The notes under the pieces were generated by a model. That model worked only from the letters and a program-made list of their open reading frames with translations, was not told where the DNA came from and did no database searches. The translations under genes were made by a program, and so were the position numbers. A stretch of DNA of 64,000 nucleotides from Chamaecyparis obtusa (taxonomy: Eukaryota; Streptophyta; Pinopsida; Cupressales; Cupressaceae): the NCBI GenBank assembly GCA_027943335.1, contig BSBK01000760.1, forward strand, positions 2,517,001 through 2,581,000, in the 5' to 3' direction. Of the stretch, positions 1 through 10,297 are shown piece by piece. Each line of letters opens with the position of its first letter. The stretch's first letter is position 1.

Positions 1-1847
1 GACAGCAGGGGTACTACCCCAAACAGGCAGAAATAAAGACTGTCTAGACAGTCAAGAAAACAACCAAGGCAGCAATGGTGACTGCCCCAAGAGTAGGAGT
101 TATGATTTCTAACAAATGTTTGAATGTTTTGCATGCATGACATCAGTAGAAGAGACACTTTACCTTAGGAGGTTTCATTCCTATGCACCATATGCAGAGA
201 TATGGAGGAAAAGAAGCAATTTATGCCAGACACGGTTCTTGGGACAAGAACATCTTTAAAGGTGGTGAAATTGATGCAGGAGCATCATATGCTTGTCAAA
301 GGCATATTGGAGATCCAAGGCATTACAGAGGTCATTGAGCATCTCCTGGATTCAATTGGGCAATCCTTCAACCAATCATGGCACATGGAGGCATTGGAAG
401 TCATGAAATTGCATAATGTCCTGATGGATTTCTATGTTGAAAAAAAGTTGTAATTGCATCTTAGGGTTGCCTAGGGTAGAAAAGACATTGGATAGGGTCC
501 TATAGGTTATCATAACCTTACCATGTCATTACATAAATCAGAAGATTCAATAAACTCTTTAAGAGCATAGTTTAGTAGTTTAAAATTTGAAATTTGAATG
601 TTAACGGCTATAAAGCCATTTTGGAAGGAAACTCCATAATTCAAATTTTAAGAAGGATTAGCAAATGAAACCCATTGGAGATGGTTAAGAGGGGTAGTTA
701 CCATGCCCAGGTCTATAAATATGTGTTTGTACAGACTGGAAGATATAATGGATGGATTGTCTTAGAAAAGTGAATAGAAAAAGCTTGGTTTGAACAACAA
801 TTTGAAGCATTCTTGGTTTTTCTGCATATCTTTTGATTGGGAATGTATTGTGCTATCTTACCAAACATGTTTTGATGATAATAATTGAGTCTTGAATCCA
901 TTTGGTGAGTTTGTTGTTCAATTTTATTCACTGCCTGGCTGTAGCAGACAATTTTCAAGCAATTTTGTAGTTTTTTTTTCATTAAATCATGCTCATCCCA
1001 TGAAATGTCCACTGTTTCTTCATGGAATGACACTCTTCTAACATGTACAAATGCTTCTAACTCTGTAATGAATATCTAACCGGAATATTTGGTGGCCACC
1101 AACAATAAAAAGGTGAAAACAAGGGTTAAGGATTGAAGGGACAGTCCTATAGAGAGAGATTTGCCTTAAGGAGGGCAGTGTTTGAGTTTTGATTCATGGT
1201 TATGATGTTGAAACATTGATGTTTTCACTTGGAATTAGTCAAAGAAGTCGTTACACTTGTGAGATTGGTGATACCCTAGGAACAAGGGTTTATAAGGGAT
1301 GAATTGGGGTTTTTGGGGATGGGAAACCCATAGACTAAAATTGATTGTGTATTTGTCTAATTGAAGGCATTTTATGAGCCTATACAAAGTTTGAAGTCCA
1401 TACATTAAGTATTGCTATATGTTGCTTTGTAAATGCACTAGTTGTTCCATTGTTAAAGACAGGGTCATTGTGAAGAAACTTTGATTTTTGCCAAAGGAAG
1501 CCCATCCAATCTTGACATATGTTTTATATAAGGATAAAGGGTATTTGAAAAGGTTGTTTGTTTAGAGAGTCACTTGAGAAAAAAAAAAGATATTTGTCAA
1601 TTTACCTTGCTGCTGTTACAGAAATTGAAAATTGTCATTGACAACATTTTGGTTTGCTATGCATTTTTACTTCGGAGGTGTTGAAACTTGAAGGTGATGT
1701 TTGGAGCATGTTAGATATGCTAAAACAAACCTATTTAAGCCTTGAAACCTCCTAGAGTTGACTATTTGTAGATTTTGCCCATCAGGACCTAGAAGGGTCA
1801 CTTGGAACACTTCTACAATTTTGCTCATTTTGGGTTGTTTAAAGGGT
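1..1847. other. Unassigned AT-rich DNA, no recognisable gene
   Basis: I see no domain, repeat pair or RNA gene here. An open frame at 202-453 (+) encodes 83 residues without a recognisable motif, and an antisense frame at 713-1033 looks random. The sequence just left of the PPR fragment (1758-1847) does not continue that protein. Confidence 0.5.
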
Positions 1848-2222
1848 TCGTCATTCTATCCTATGCATCACTCCCATTTTAGCACAAGTAGAGATAATGC
1901 TGACAAAGGTTGTGAAATTAGGATTTACACCTACCAAGTGTATTTGATTGAAAGTTTCTACAACCTTTTCAACAAATCCATCTTGTGCATATCTTGCAAT
2001 TGTTGTAGTCCACGAGACCACGTATCTCTGAGGCATTCTCTCAAACAATTTATGTGCCTTGCCTATGCTTTTACATTTTGCATATATGTCTATAACATAA
2101 TTTCCAACTATAATATCTCATGAAAACCCCCCTTTCATTATGCTTTGATGGATATCCATACCCTGTTCCAAAGATCCTATTTTGGCACAGACAAGGAGTA
2201 TGTTGGCAAAGGTTATGGAATA
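1848..2222 (-). pseudogene. Pentatricopeptide repeat (PPR) protein fragment
   Basis: Read on the minus strand from 2222 to a stop at 1848-1850, one frame of about 124 codons matches the plant PLS-type PPR pattern. Recognisable pieces in order are YSITFANILLVCAKIG, LEQGMDIHQSIMK, VIDIYAKC, KLFERMP, VVSWTTTIARYAQDG and FTTFVSIISTCAKMG. PPR proteins bind organellar RNA and act in editing, splicing or stability in plastids and mitochondria. A TGA after the HQSIMKGGFS piece interrupts the frame, and there is no start, targeting peptide or C-terminal E/DYW domain. Only about three repeats remain, where full genes have ten or more. The family is clear; the parent gene cannot be named. It is a dead fragment and the only host protein family recognised outside the transposons. 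Confidence 0.85.
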
Positions 2223-2256
2223 GGCACAGAGTAAGAGGAGTTATAGAATGAATAAA

Positions 2257-2316
2257 TTTGTGAATCTTCCACTGTACTAGACCGACTTTGTGAATCTTCC
2301 ACCATACTAGACTAGC
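2257..2316. repeat. 30-bp tandem duplication
   Basis: Two adjacent copies of a 30-bp unit start at 2257 and 2287, both opening TTTGTGAATCTTCCA and differing at a few bases. It lies just beyond the PPR fragment. Probably replication slippage; no function is implied. Confidence 0.75.
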
Positions 2317-3407
2317 TCAGTTATCTTCAATAAAAATATTTGTTAAATATGGAGAGGTATCAATCTTAAGGCATCTAACTTAATTTCATTGTGTAATACA
2401 TAAACCCAACATCTAAAATAGGCACCTTGAGGTTGATGAACTGAGCATTTAACGGATCTCTGTTTTAAACTTTCAAAGATATCTGCATTAGTTCTTATTT
2501 TCACATGTTTTGTTCTTTCTTCTTCCTCCCTGCAGCCTCCTTTCAAATGAGTTTCTCTTCTCCCTTCTATATCTCATGTTTGAGAGAGTCACAAATTTTC
2601 ATTTCATGCCTTTTGACTATTCGTTAAAGTTAATTTTATTCTTTTAAATTTTAATTTTAATCTTATTTTTATCCTTTTGTATTTTACTTTATTATTTTTT
2701 ATAATTAAATCCTATTCAAAGAGGGGACATTACGACGACAATTTGGTAATTTGGGGTGAAATTGCGTAGTTCTTTGAATAACTCCATGTAGGCTAGTCTA
2801 GTTGAGGTGTTTAGGCATGCTCAGGAAGGCATTTTGCATCCACTTAAATTTAATCTTTAAAATTTATTTATAACTCACTTATGAGATCATAGAATCAGAT
2901 TTCAGAGGCATTTCTCTCATGGTCTATATCAACATTCAGTACTCTCTTCTTCTTGAATTAACATGTTTATTCCACTATCATAATTTTGTGGGGATACATC
3001 AAAACTCCTCGAGATCCTTGTGAAAACATATATAGTAAGGGCTGTAGAAAAATAAAAACACCAAACCAAATAATAAGCCCCCATAATGTAAAGCCAATAT
3101 AGGAATTCATGAACTAAATTTAGTGGCTGAATTTGACTATGTTAACTGTCAATGCAAACATCATCTTGTAATTGTTCTATCTAATGTCCTTTTTTTCAAA
3201 ATGAAGCCCAGTTGAAACCCAAAATGCCCATCATATATTTAAATTCTTTAAGTGGATTTTGGGAATTTTGCACTAAGGAAATGGGATTAAAATTATAATA
3301 GAGGGCCTCAAGTAAAGTGAAAATATAAAAGAAGGTCTCTTATCATTAAATTTTATTTTAAATAATTCCTCTCCAATATCAATCAAAATTCATGAAGGAA
3401 ATTTGAA
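2317..3407. other. Unassigned AT-rich DNA
   Basis: No coding signal is recognisable. The only notable bases are GGGGACATTACG at about 2724-2735, which resemble the CATTACA end of the long element at 37849-52789, so an old LTR end is possible but unproven. Confidence 0.4.
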
Positions 3408-3893
3408 GATTTATATCTTTTAGATGAAATTTCTATTTAAAAAAGGAAAAGTGAGGAGGATGCATATTGATCTCTTCCTCCTCACTTTTATTCAATGGTG
3501 ATAGCCATTGAAGAAAGGAATGATCTAACCACATTCAAAGTGGAAAAATAGATAAGTTCTTTACAATCTCATGAGAAGTATATGCAATGTTCTACAAAAA
3601 GCTTGGTGCAAGCTTTCCAATCTCCTACAAAAATTGAAGAAACTCTCCCACGATTTATATCTTTTGGATGAAATTTCTATTTAAAAAAGGCAAAGTGAGG
3701 AGGACGTATATTGATCTCTTCCTCCTCACTTTTATTTAGTGGTGATAGCCATTGAAGAAAGGAATGATCTAACCACATTCAAAGTGGCAGAATAGATAAG
3801 TTCTTTACAATCTCATGAGAAGTATATGCAATGTTCTATAGAAAGCTTGGTGCAAGCTTTCCAATCTCCTACAAAAATTGAAGAAACTCTCCA
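3408..3893 (+). repeat. Tandem 244-bp duplication in the gag remnant of H
   Basis: Copy 1 starts at 3408 and copy 2 at 3652, both beginning GATTTATATCTTTT and ending near GAAGAAACTCTCC, with only a few substitutions. The 3' half of each copy reads as a gag-like peptide (SLVQAFQSPTKIEETL in copy 2) that runs on into the relic, so the duplication happened inside the element's gag. Each copy holds a hairpin (see 3446-3489). Confidence 0.85.
3446..3489. repeat. Hairpin, 14-bp arms (also in the second copy)
   Basis: AAAAGTGAGGAGGA is followed after about 15 nt by its exact reverse complement TCCTCCTCACTTTT. The same structure recurs 244 bp later in the second tandem copy, with a slightly altered first arm. 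It may have promoted the duplication; a regulatory role is not indicated. Confidence 0.7.
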
Positions 3894-4447
3894 AAGACTC
3901 TTCCTCGCCCAAATAAATTCCAAGGAAATTTTAGCTAATAGAGGACACGGTAGAGAACAAGGAATAGGAAGTGGATCATTGAATCATTCAATGCAGGTGT
4001 TCTAAACAATATGGACACGAAGGGAAAAAAGATTGACTTGAATAAGTTGAAAGACAATTAATTAAAGTCTTCTAAAGATGCAAAGTACTCTACATTCTTT
4101 GCATTCATTTTGACAAAAGAACACCAAAAGAATGTGTGGTTCCTAAATAGCAACTATTCAAATCATATGAAAAGTAAATATACCCTCTTTGTCAAATTAG
4201 ATGATTCATAAGAAGTCTAACCTAAATTTAGTGATGATAAAGAAAATGATGTAATGGGTAAAAGTACCCTTGCAGTGAAGACTAAGCAAGGAGAAATTAT
4301 TATATTCATGATACTTGTGCCAAAACTAAAACATAATCTTTTGAATATTGGGTAGCTAGTAGCATAAAATTACAAAAGTGTATTTGAAGATAACCACAAC
4401 AAGATATTTAATAAATCAGATAAATATCATTTGTAGCAAAGTCTTGT
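3894..4447 (+). pseudogene. Copia gag C-terminus and protease remnant
   Basis: A decayed zinc-knuckle-like stretch (RCSKQYGHEGKK, near 3994-4030) is followed by WFLNSNYSNHM (about 4138-4170). The latter corresponds to the Copia protease signature normally read WFLDSGASNHM, so the catalytic aspartate is now asparagine. Further on, LVPKLKHNLLNIG (about 4317-4355) matches the segment after the protease, usually VPxLxxNLLSVGQL. Frame stops follow. In a live element these parts package RNA and cleave the polyprotein. Nothing here could be functional. Confidence 0.7.
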
Positions 4448-5361
4448 ATGATAGAGAATATATTATTTCCTCTCCCATTGGTTTCCACTAAGATGCATGC
4501 ATTCATGGTAATAACAGATGATTTGTGGTTATGGAACCAACAATACGGTCATTTTAAATTTCAAGGATTAAGTTTGCTTCACAAGAAGAATATGGTTAGA
4601 GGACTTCCTACAATTCAATCCAAAGAAGAAATTTGTTCAAGGTGTGCACAAGAACCATCATGATAATTTTTCAGTGAACAAATCATGGAGGGCAATATCT
4701 CCAATAGAGCTTGTGTTGACATTTGTGGTGATATGCAAGAGGAGAAATTGGGTAAGGATATTTATTTTTTAACTTTTATTGATGATTTCCTTGCCACACG
4801 TTGGTTTATTTTCTTATGCAAATATCTAAGGCCTTTCAATGCTTCAAGAATTATAAAGCTATGCTTGAAAAGCAAATTGGGTATTATCTCAAAATACCCA
4901 AACAGGTAGAGGGGGAGAATTTACTTCCAAAGAGTTTTTTTATTTTGCAACAACTATGTCATAAAGAGAATTTACTATGGCTTATACTCCCAAAAAAATG
5001 GTAATGCAAAAAGAAAGAACGGTACCATTATGAAAATGGCATGAAGTATGTTGCAATCAAAATGTCTTCCAAATAGTTATTAGGGGGTTGTGGCAACAAT
5101 AGTATATATTTTGAATTGAGATCCCACAAAATCAATCAAGAACATCACTCAAAGGAAACTCAAAGCAGTCATAATACTTTTGTAGCTCATTTTCATGTAT
5201 TTGGTTGTCTAGAATTTATTCATATTCCAATTCAAAGGCAGACGAAGTTGGATACAAAATCCCAACTTTGTATCCTTGTGGGATATTCCAATGCAACTAA
5301 AGGGTACAGGTGCTATAATCCTAGCACAAAAAATGTTTTTGATGAAGGGAGTGTCTGTTAA
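4448..5361 (+). pseudogene. Copia integrase remnant
   Basis: The zinc-binding (GAG pre-integrase) part reads LWLWNQQYGHFKFQGLSL followed by KNMVRGLP (about 4520-4611). The core begins RACVDICGDMQ and continues YFLTFIDDF (about 4700-4790), where the aspartate of VDICG is the first of the DDE triad. A stop-rich stretch replaces the region with the second D and the E. The C-terminal part resumes with HFHVFGCLEFIHIP and LVGYSNATKGYRCYNP (about 5185-5330). Integrase would join element cDNA to host DNA. Frameshifts near 4800 and 5000 break it. Confidence 0.8.
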
Positions 5362-5639
5362 TGGAAAAATGGTGTACAACAAAATATACTAATAATCATG
5401 GGCATTGAAGATGGCAGTGTTCCTCCTCCCCACAAGTTCAAGTGGAAGTTCAAGCTCTAATAGGAGCTCAAGTTCCAGTCCACCAAGTTCTTCTAGTAGC
5501 ACAAATTCTGATGATAATTCGCATTAAGCATAAACTCCAAGCTCTTCAAGAAATGCACAAAGACTATTTGACATTTATCATAGGACTACAATATAAAACC
5601 AATCGTTAATTTTGCTTTGTTTAGTACAATTCAAGTGGA

Positions 5640-6385
5640 ACCCTCTATGTATGAAAAAGTAGTCAAAGGCAAAGTATGGATTAATGCTATGAATGATGAG
5701 ATGAATGCCATTAATAAAAATAAAACATGGAAATTAATTGCAACTTCCCAAAGATAAACAAGTGATTCATGTCAAATGGATTTATAAGGTGAAATATCAT
5801 GTTGATGGTTCAATGGAATGACACAAGGCTAGACTAGTCACCAAAGAATTTGCACAAACACCTCAAGCAATTTACAGAAACTTTTGCTACAATTTATGGA
5901 CTTGATACAATCAAGATTATATTGGCTATTGCTACACAATACAAGTGGCTAGTATCTCGGATAAATGTAAAATCTATCTTCCTTAATAGTTATACAGATA
6001 AGGATGTCTATGTGGAACATTCAACAACCTATGGGCTATGAAATTCTAGGCAAAGAACAATTAGTTTACAAGTTTTTAGAAAAAACACTTTATGGGTTGA
6101 AGCAAGCTCCCAGTGCCTAGTATACAAGGATTAGTAGTTATTTCTTGAAGAAGAGATTTAGTAGAAGAAACTAAGAGCCAACCTCATATGTTCAACATAT
6201 TGATTATGATATTCTCATTGGTTGCCTTTACGTCGATGATCTTATTTATATAGGTAACAACAAAGCTCTCATGGAGAAAGAAATGAAACATAAATATGAA
6301 ATGTCAAATATAGGACCCATGCATTATTTCCTTGGTGTGAAAGCTCAACAAAAATTAGAAGGTATATTTATCAAACCAAATATGT
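5640..6385 (+). pseudogene. Copia reverse transcriptase remnant
   Basis: RT begins with WINAMNDEMNAINKNKTW (about 5677-5730), the normal opening of Copia RT. The frame is then lost at several points, and recognisable pieces continue with QLVYKFLEKTLYGLKQAPSA (about 6058-6117) and GCLYVDDLIYIGNNKALM (about 6220-6273). The catalytic YVDD is still readable. MHYFLGVKA (about 6321-6347) marks the end of the RT-connection region. RNase H is missing and the similarity stops near 6385, so the element is truncated at its 3' side. Confidence 0.85.
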
Positions 6386-6390
6386 AATTT

Positions 6391-6680
6391 TAGAATATCC
6401 CATCCAAAAATGCTCAACCCTCGTTCTATTAGCTACTGAACTTCTACAGCTTTAACTGATCATACAAAATGATTTGGTGTATTGATAGTTAAAAGAATTT
6501 TTAATTAAAAAATCATAACATAATTTTTAAACACTACTATTTTTTAGTGCACTTTTATACAGTGGATACCGTGACATGCCCTGGTTGGTTAACTTTAGAA
6601 TATCCAGAAATTCTCAACAACCATTCTATAACTGTTGTACTTCTACAGCTTAAACACTTCATACAAAGTGATGCAGAACC
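6391..6680. repeat. Diverged direct repeat, about 85 bp, two copies
   Basis: The segments 6391-6475 and 6592-6675 align with many substitutions. Both contain TTTAGAATATCC, a CTTCTACAGCTT box and CATACAAA. They flank AT-rich DNA just beyond the Copia relic. They could be old LTR pieces, but I cannot define boundaries. Confidence 0.5.
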
Positions 6681-7175
6681 ATCGAATTGTCATCGTAACT
6701 AAAATGGTAATAGTTACACCCCAGTGACAAACATGTAGATTTATCAAAAGACTCAGTGCAGTCTTGAGAGCCTTCTACAAGGCATTTTCAGATTTGTGCA
6801 CTATGTTGAGTGCTTTGTTGAAATGAAGGACATCGTTAGAGGAATGTTTAGGTTTTTAAATGATATTTGTAAACCCTAGCTGGGCTCGTGACTATATCAT
6901 TTGAAAGCACAGTCGAAGGCATTTTTAGAATCTCCATGAAGCACAATGTTAATGATCGGTCTTATGACCTAGAAATATAAAGAATAATGTATGACAATAA
7001 TACAACAAAGCTTTCACCTATCGGTGCTATCAAGATTTTAAGGGGTAGTGTTCCATTTAATGGAGGCACTGATACGAATTAGTGTACAATACAGAAGTGA
7101 TGCCCGAAGTACCTGAGCACATGATAAAGGGAAGAGAGGGCGACACAAAAGGAGGAGGAAGTGAAGTTTAAAATC
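6681..7175. other. Unassigned DNA, no gene seen
   Basis: No protein or RNA similarity is recognised. It leads into the U2-like fragment. I looked for a plant snRNA upstream element (GTCCCACATCG-like) and a TATA box near 30 bp before 7176 and found neither. Confidence 0.4.
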
Positions 7176-7196
7176 ATACCTTTCTCGGCCTTTTGG
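7176..7196 (+). pseudogene. 5'-end fragment of U2 snRNA
   Basis: The 21 bases equal the first 21 nt of plant U2 spliceosomal RNA as I know it: they open ATACCTTTCTCGG and close CCTTTTGG. The match stops exactly there, since the next bases are ATTCTGAATG where U2 continues CTAAGATC. The Sm site and the stem-loops are absent, and no snRNA promoter elements lie upstream, so this is not a gene. A chance match of this length in one window is very unlikely. A chimeric retrotransposition product, made by template switching onto U2 RNA, is the likeliest origin, but no poly(A) tail or target duplication could be defined. Confidence 0.6.
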
Positions 7197-7347
7197 ATTC
7201 TGAATGTACAATGCCTTTCACCATAGAGATGCCTGGCCATAGAGATCTCCTCGTCCAACATACAAATTATCCAACTGATGCAAAAATCCCTCTCGGTGCT
7301 ATTGAACATAGAAATGACCAACGTTTTTTTTTTTCTTTTTCTTATAT

Positions 7348-7379
7348 CCCGTTAACGTCACAATTGCGACGTTGTCGGG
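7348..7379. other. CpG-rich imperfect palindrome
   Basis: CCCG...AACGTCACAATTGCGACGTT...CGGG is a near-perfect inverted repeat around CAATTG, with a few mismatches. It follows a T-rich tract (7324-7342). A second CpG cluster follows at 7421-7447 with the related words GTCGCAAATTG and CATCGCAATT. CpG-dense DNA is rare in this AT-rich window. Possible old transposon terminus; function unknown. Confidence 0.5.
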
Positions 7380-7465
7380 TTATAATTGAAAAAAAAAAGC
7401 CAAAAACATATAACATTTGCCCGCCGTCGCAAATTGTCATCGCAATTTCACCCCAAATGTATTAG

Positions 7466-9143
7466 TGGTACCCATGGGACAGTGTAACAATATGTAGAGA
7501 ATATTTGTTTTATTGATTAAAAACCATTACAATACTCTTTCCTTACACACCCAACTCCACATCATATCTCCAAACTCATGGATCCACCATGAAATAGACT
7601 CAAACTCCAAAACAAACTGACAACAACCATATAACTAACTCTAAACTATCTACTAACAGTCTCAAACCGAATGACATAACAAAATATGCTTAAAGTAGAT
7701 GTTGTCAAGTTGAAAACCAATGTTGTCAACTCGACAACATAAGTCTAAAGTCCCCTGTAATGAATTTTAAAGTTTTAGAAACAACCTTTCTAACCCACAC
7801 TAACTCCCCACATGATCCTTATAGGCTTTAATTGCATTAAAATGCAATTTTTACATCTTTGGCATCCTTTTACATCTTTTGAATCTTTTTAGTGAAACTA
7901 TATGTTTTAATGGCATTAATGGCCATATCAAAACCTAGATGACCATATAGGTCCTTATCCCTTACATTCATTCTTGGATCAACCAAGTGACCCCATGGTT
8001 ACATCCTTAACCCCTATGCCATTCAACTCCTATTACATCAATTCAACACTGTCATGCCTTTATACATTTAGGATTATTACATTCCATTACATCAAAACAC
8101 AAAATTGACTTCAAGACAAATTACATTCAATAGATTGATCCTTTAGATCATTCAGTCTTCATGAGCCAACCAAGTGACTCCTTTGCATGTCTTTGTTAGG
8201 GTGCCCTGCACCATATATCCAAGGATCAAATCATTCCAAGTCCTTTGGATTGGTGAGCTTCTTTCTTTTCCTCGAGTCTCTATCCACTACTGGGTATGTG
8301 TAGGATCATGGTATACCAAACTATGGCCTTAAGTGACAATGAAAAATAAGAAAATCAGGGTTAGTCAACTTGACGTAAAAAGTTGAACATATTATCAACC
8401 TTATGTGAAAAATTTATAAGAATAGAATCTGTAGGAAATTGAATGTAGTTTCTAAACTACTAACCCTTGTTTGAAAAAAAAATAATCTCATTGTTCAAAA
8501 TTCTAGATTTCAATGTAGTAGTACAAAAATTTCAGGGAAAAAATAAAAAGTACGTGTATGTCTAACCACCTTAATCACAATCAAATTATGATACATTTTT
8601 ACAAGATTCTAGATATAAGTAGTAGACTAATGCTTGTTTGTGACACATATTTTTGTGTAATTTTTTCCCAAATAAATAATTAATTATGAATTTTCTACTA
8701 CAACTTATTCAGAATAAAAAAACTCTCGTGTCTGACCACCTTAACTAATTCTAAACTTTACAAAATTGAAAACTTTTTTTTTCTTATAGTAGGTGAAGCA
8801 TAGAATGTGACGCATATTTTGGATTTCAAAAATGTTAAACGGTTTGAAAGTTATAGTTATTTTTCAATTAGTATGTCAATTAGGACTTTAAAGATAACTC
8901 GATTAAAAAGTAAGTAATAATTACTTATGAAGCTCAAAATTTGACAGCAATTATATTGATGGAAAGCTCATAATGTCTTTAAGAAACCCTTTTTGTTTTA
9001 TCAATTTCGGGTGAAAAAAAGGTCGTCAGCTACATGGTCAAAGTCTTGAGATCAAAACAAATTTGGTGAACACACCTTATGGGTTGACCATTCACGTTTG
9101 GCATTGCCCAAGACAAATACCAAGCCTAATCGGATATCTGATA
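7466..9143. other. Unassigned AT-rich DNA, no gene seen
   Basis: No coding frame of note, repeat pair or RNA gene is visible on either strand. Confidence 0.4.
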
Positions 9144-9178
9144 ATTTTAGATATTCGATAATATCGAATATCCAAAAT
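9144..9178. repeat. Hairpin, 16-bp arms with one mismatch
   Basis: GATATTCGAT (9150-9159) and ATCGAATATC (9163-9172) are exact inverted arms around a 3-nt loop. The pairing extends outwards through ATTTT/AAAAT with one mismatch. It may be a miniature inverted-repeat remnant. Confidence 0.7.
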
Positions 9179-9203
9179 CTCCCGCCCAATTCAACATTTC
9201 AAT

Positions 9204-9331
9204 TTGACTACTTTTTTCAATTTTAAGTTACATATTACAATTTTTTTTATGTTAATATTTAATGAGTTGACTTCTTTTTTCAATTTTAAGTTATATATTA
9301 TAATTTTTTATTTTTTATATTAATATTAAAT
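9204..9331. repeat. Two tandem copies of a 63-bp AT-rich unit
   Basis: Units start at 9204 and 9267 with TTGACT, each followed by CTTTTTTCAATTTTAAGTTA and an AT-rich tail ending TTAATATTxAATGA. It lies immediately left of the retroposed copy. Confidence 0.7.
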
Positions 9332-9337
9332 GATAAT

Positions 9338-10149
9338 AACATAGCATTTCCATTGAAAAACATAATCCTTCTCACATGAATTCTATACTACAAGTAACGG
9401 CTCGGGCTCTTGGGCTTCATCTGGAAGAGAGAGTTAAAAAAATAGGGTATGCTCTGCTGGACTTGTTAAGATTTTCAAACATTCCAAATAGTCAGTGCTC
9501 GCCTCAATCGCCGTCAAATAGGCCGATCGTTGCTTCGTGTGTGGAGTGGAATACTTGGATCCCCTCAAGATCTCCTCATCTGTAAAACCCTTAGCCAGAA
9601 CATGAGCATGGGGTCTTTGGTTCTCACAGTCATCCTCAAAGTAATGTTGATACCAAGATGGGCTGGTCCCCAAACAAGCAAGCATAAATTTTTTGTGACT
9701 AGGGCTTGGGTGTGCCATCACAGAGAGAAACAGGGTGGTGCTCGCCTGCCAACTTGGGTTTGGAATCACAGACACAGGTCGTGCCTACCAGTGGCTGGGT
9801 GTCAGATGCAAGGGTTGAATTCCACACAAAACATGATTCTCAGGATTGTGCTGATATGGAAGAATGTAAGGTCGAATTAGCATCCTTAGAATAGTTTTTT
9901 GTTTGAATTTTGGCTACTTTGCATAGTAGTATATTCAGAAGTAGTATATACTCCATAATGTAAATCGACTGCTTTTTGCACCTTCGAATTAGACAATGTA
10001 TGTAAATCTTCAATGAAATGAATTTTTGTATTGAGCGACGATTCCGGGTTTTCTTCCTGATTCTTTCCCGGTTGAGTTTTTGAATTAGTTTTTATTAATA
10101 TATTATTATAGTGCTCGCCCACTTTTGCCTAAAAAAAAAACATAGCATT
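9338..10149 (+). pseudogene. Processed (retroposed) mRNA copy with poly(A) and target duplications
   Basis: An insert of about 790 bp ends in ten A residues (10131-10140) and is flanked by AACATAGCATT at 9338-9348 and again at 10139-10149, an exact 11-bp target-site duplication. These are hallmarks of LINE-machinery retroposition. Inside, one plus-strand frame runs from ATG 9376 to a stop at 9892-9894 with about four internal stops and no obvious frameshift. Readable pieces are LEERVKKIGYALLDLLRF near the start and MEECKVELASLE at the end. About 235 bp of 3'-UTR-like sequence follow before the tail. I do not recognise the protein. It has more CpG than its surroundings, as expected for a copy of a genic transcript. 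Confidence 0.75.
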
Positions 10150-10297
10150 AGTATTTTATAAATTTTTATATTAGTATTGTATTATATTATTATTATCATT
10201 TATTTTTCTATTGTATAATAGTATAATATGAGTATTAAATATTTATTAAAACATTTATATTATATGTTCAATAATACTTGAGAGAGAGAGAGAAAGG
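10150..10297. other. AT-rich spacer ending in a short (GA)n run
   Basis: Almost pure A/T, then TTGAGAGAGAGAGAGAAAGG directly before the LTR of element A. No gene. Confidence 0.6.

Larger units (their letters stand above)
3408..6385 (+). mobile_element. Relic Ty1/Copia element (H), internal part only
   Basis: Fragments of Copia gag, protease, integrase and reverse transcriptase follow each other on the plus strand in the family order. Many stops and frameshifts separate them. No LTR pair, primer-binding site or RNase H was found, so this is an internal remnant. It is the most decayed element in the window. Confidence 0.8.

Noticed and set aside
202..453. 83-codon open frame with ATG near the left end
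   Set aside because: No recognisable domain, promoter or homology visible; could be chance.
7176..7370. A functional U2 snRNA gene
   Set aside because: Only the first 21 nt match, and the promoter elements and the rest of the RNA are missing.
2731..7459. Possible terminal inverted repeats of one 4.7-kb DNA transposon
   Set aside because: The shared 18-bp word is inverted, but neighbouring bases are in a different order and no target duplication is seen.
9434..9775. 113-codon antisense frame in the retroposed copy
   Set aside because: The poly(A) tail and the longer conserved frame put the sense strand on plus.
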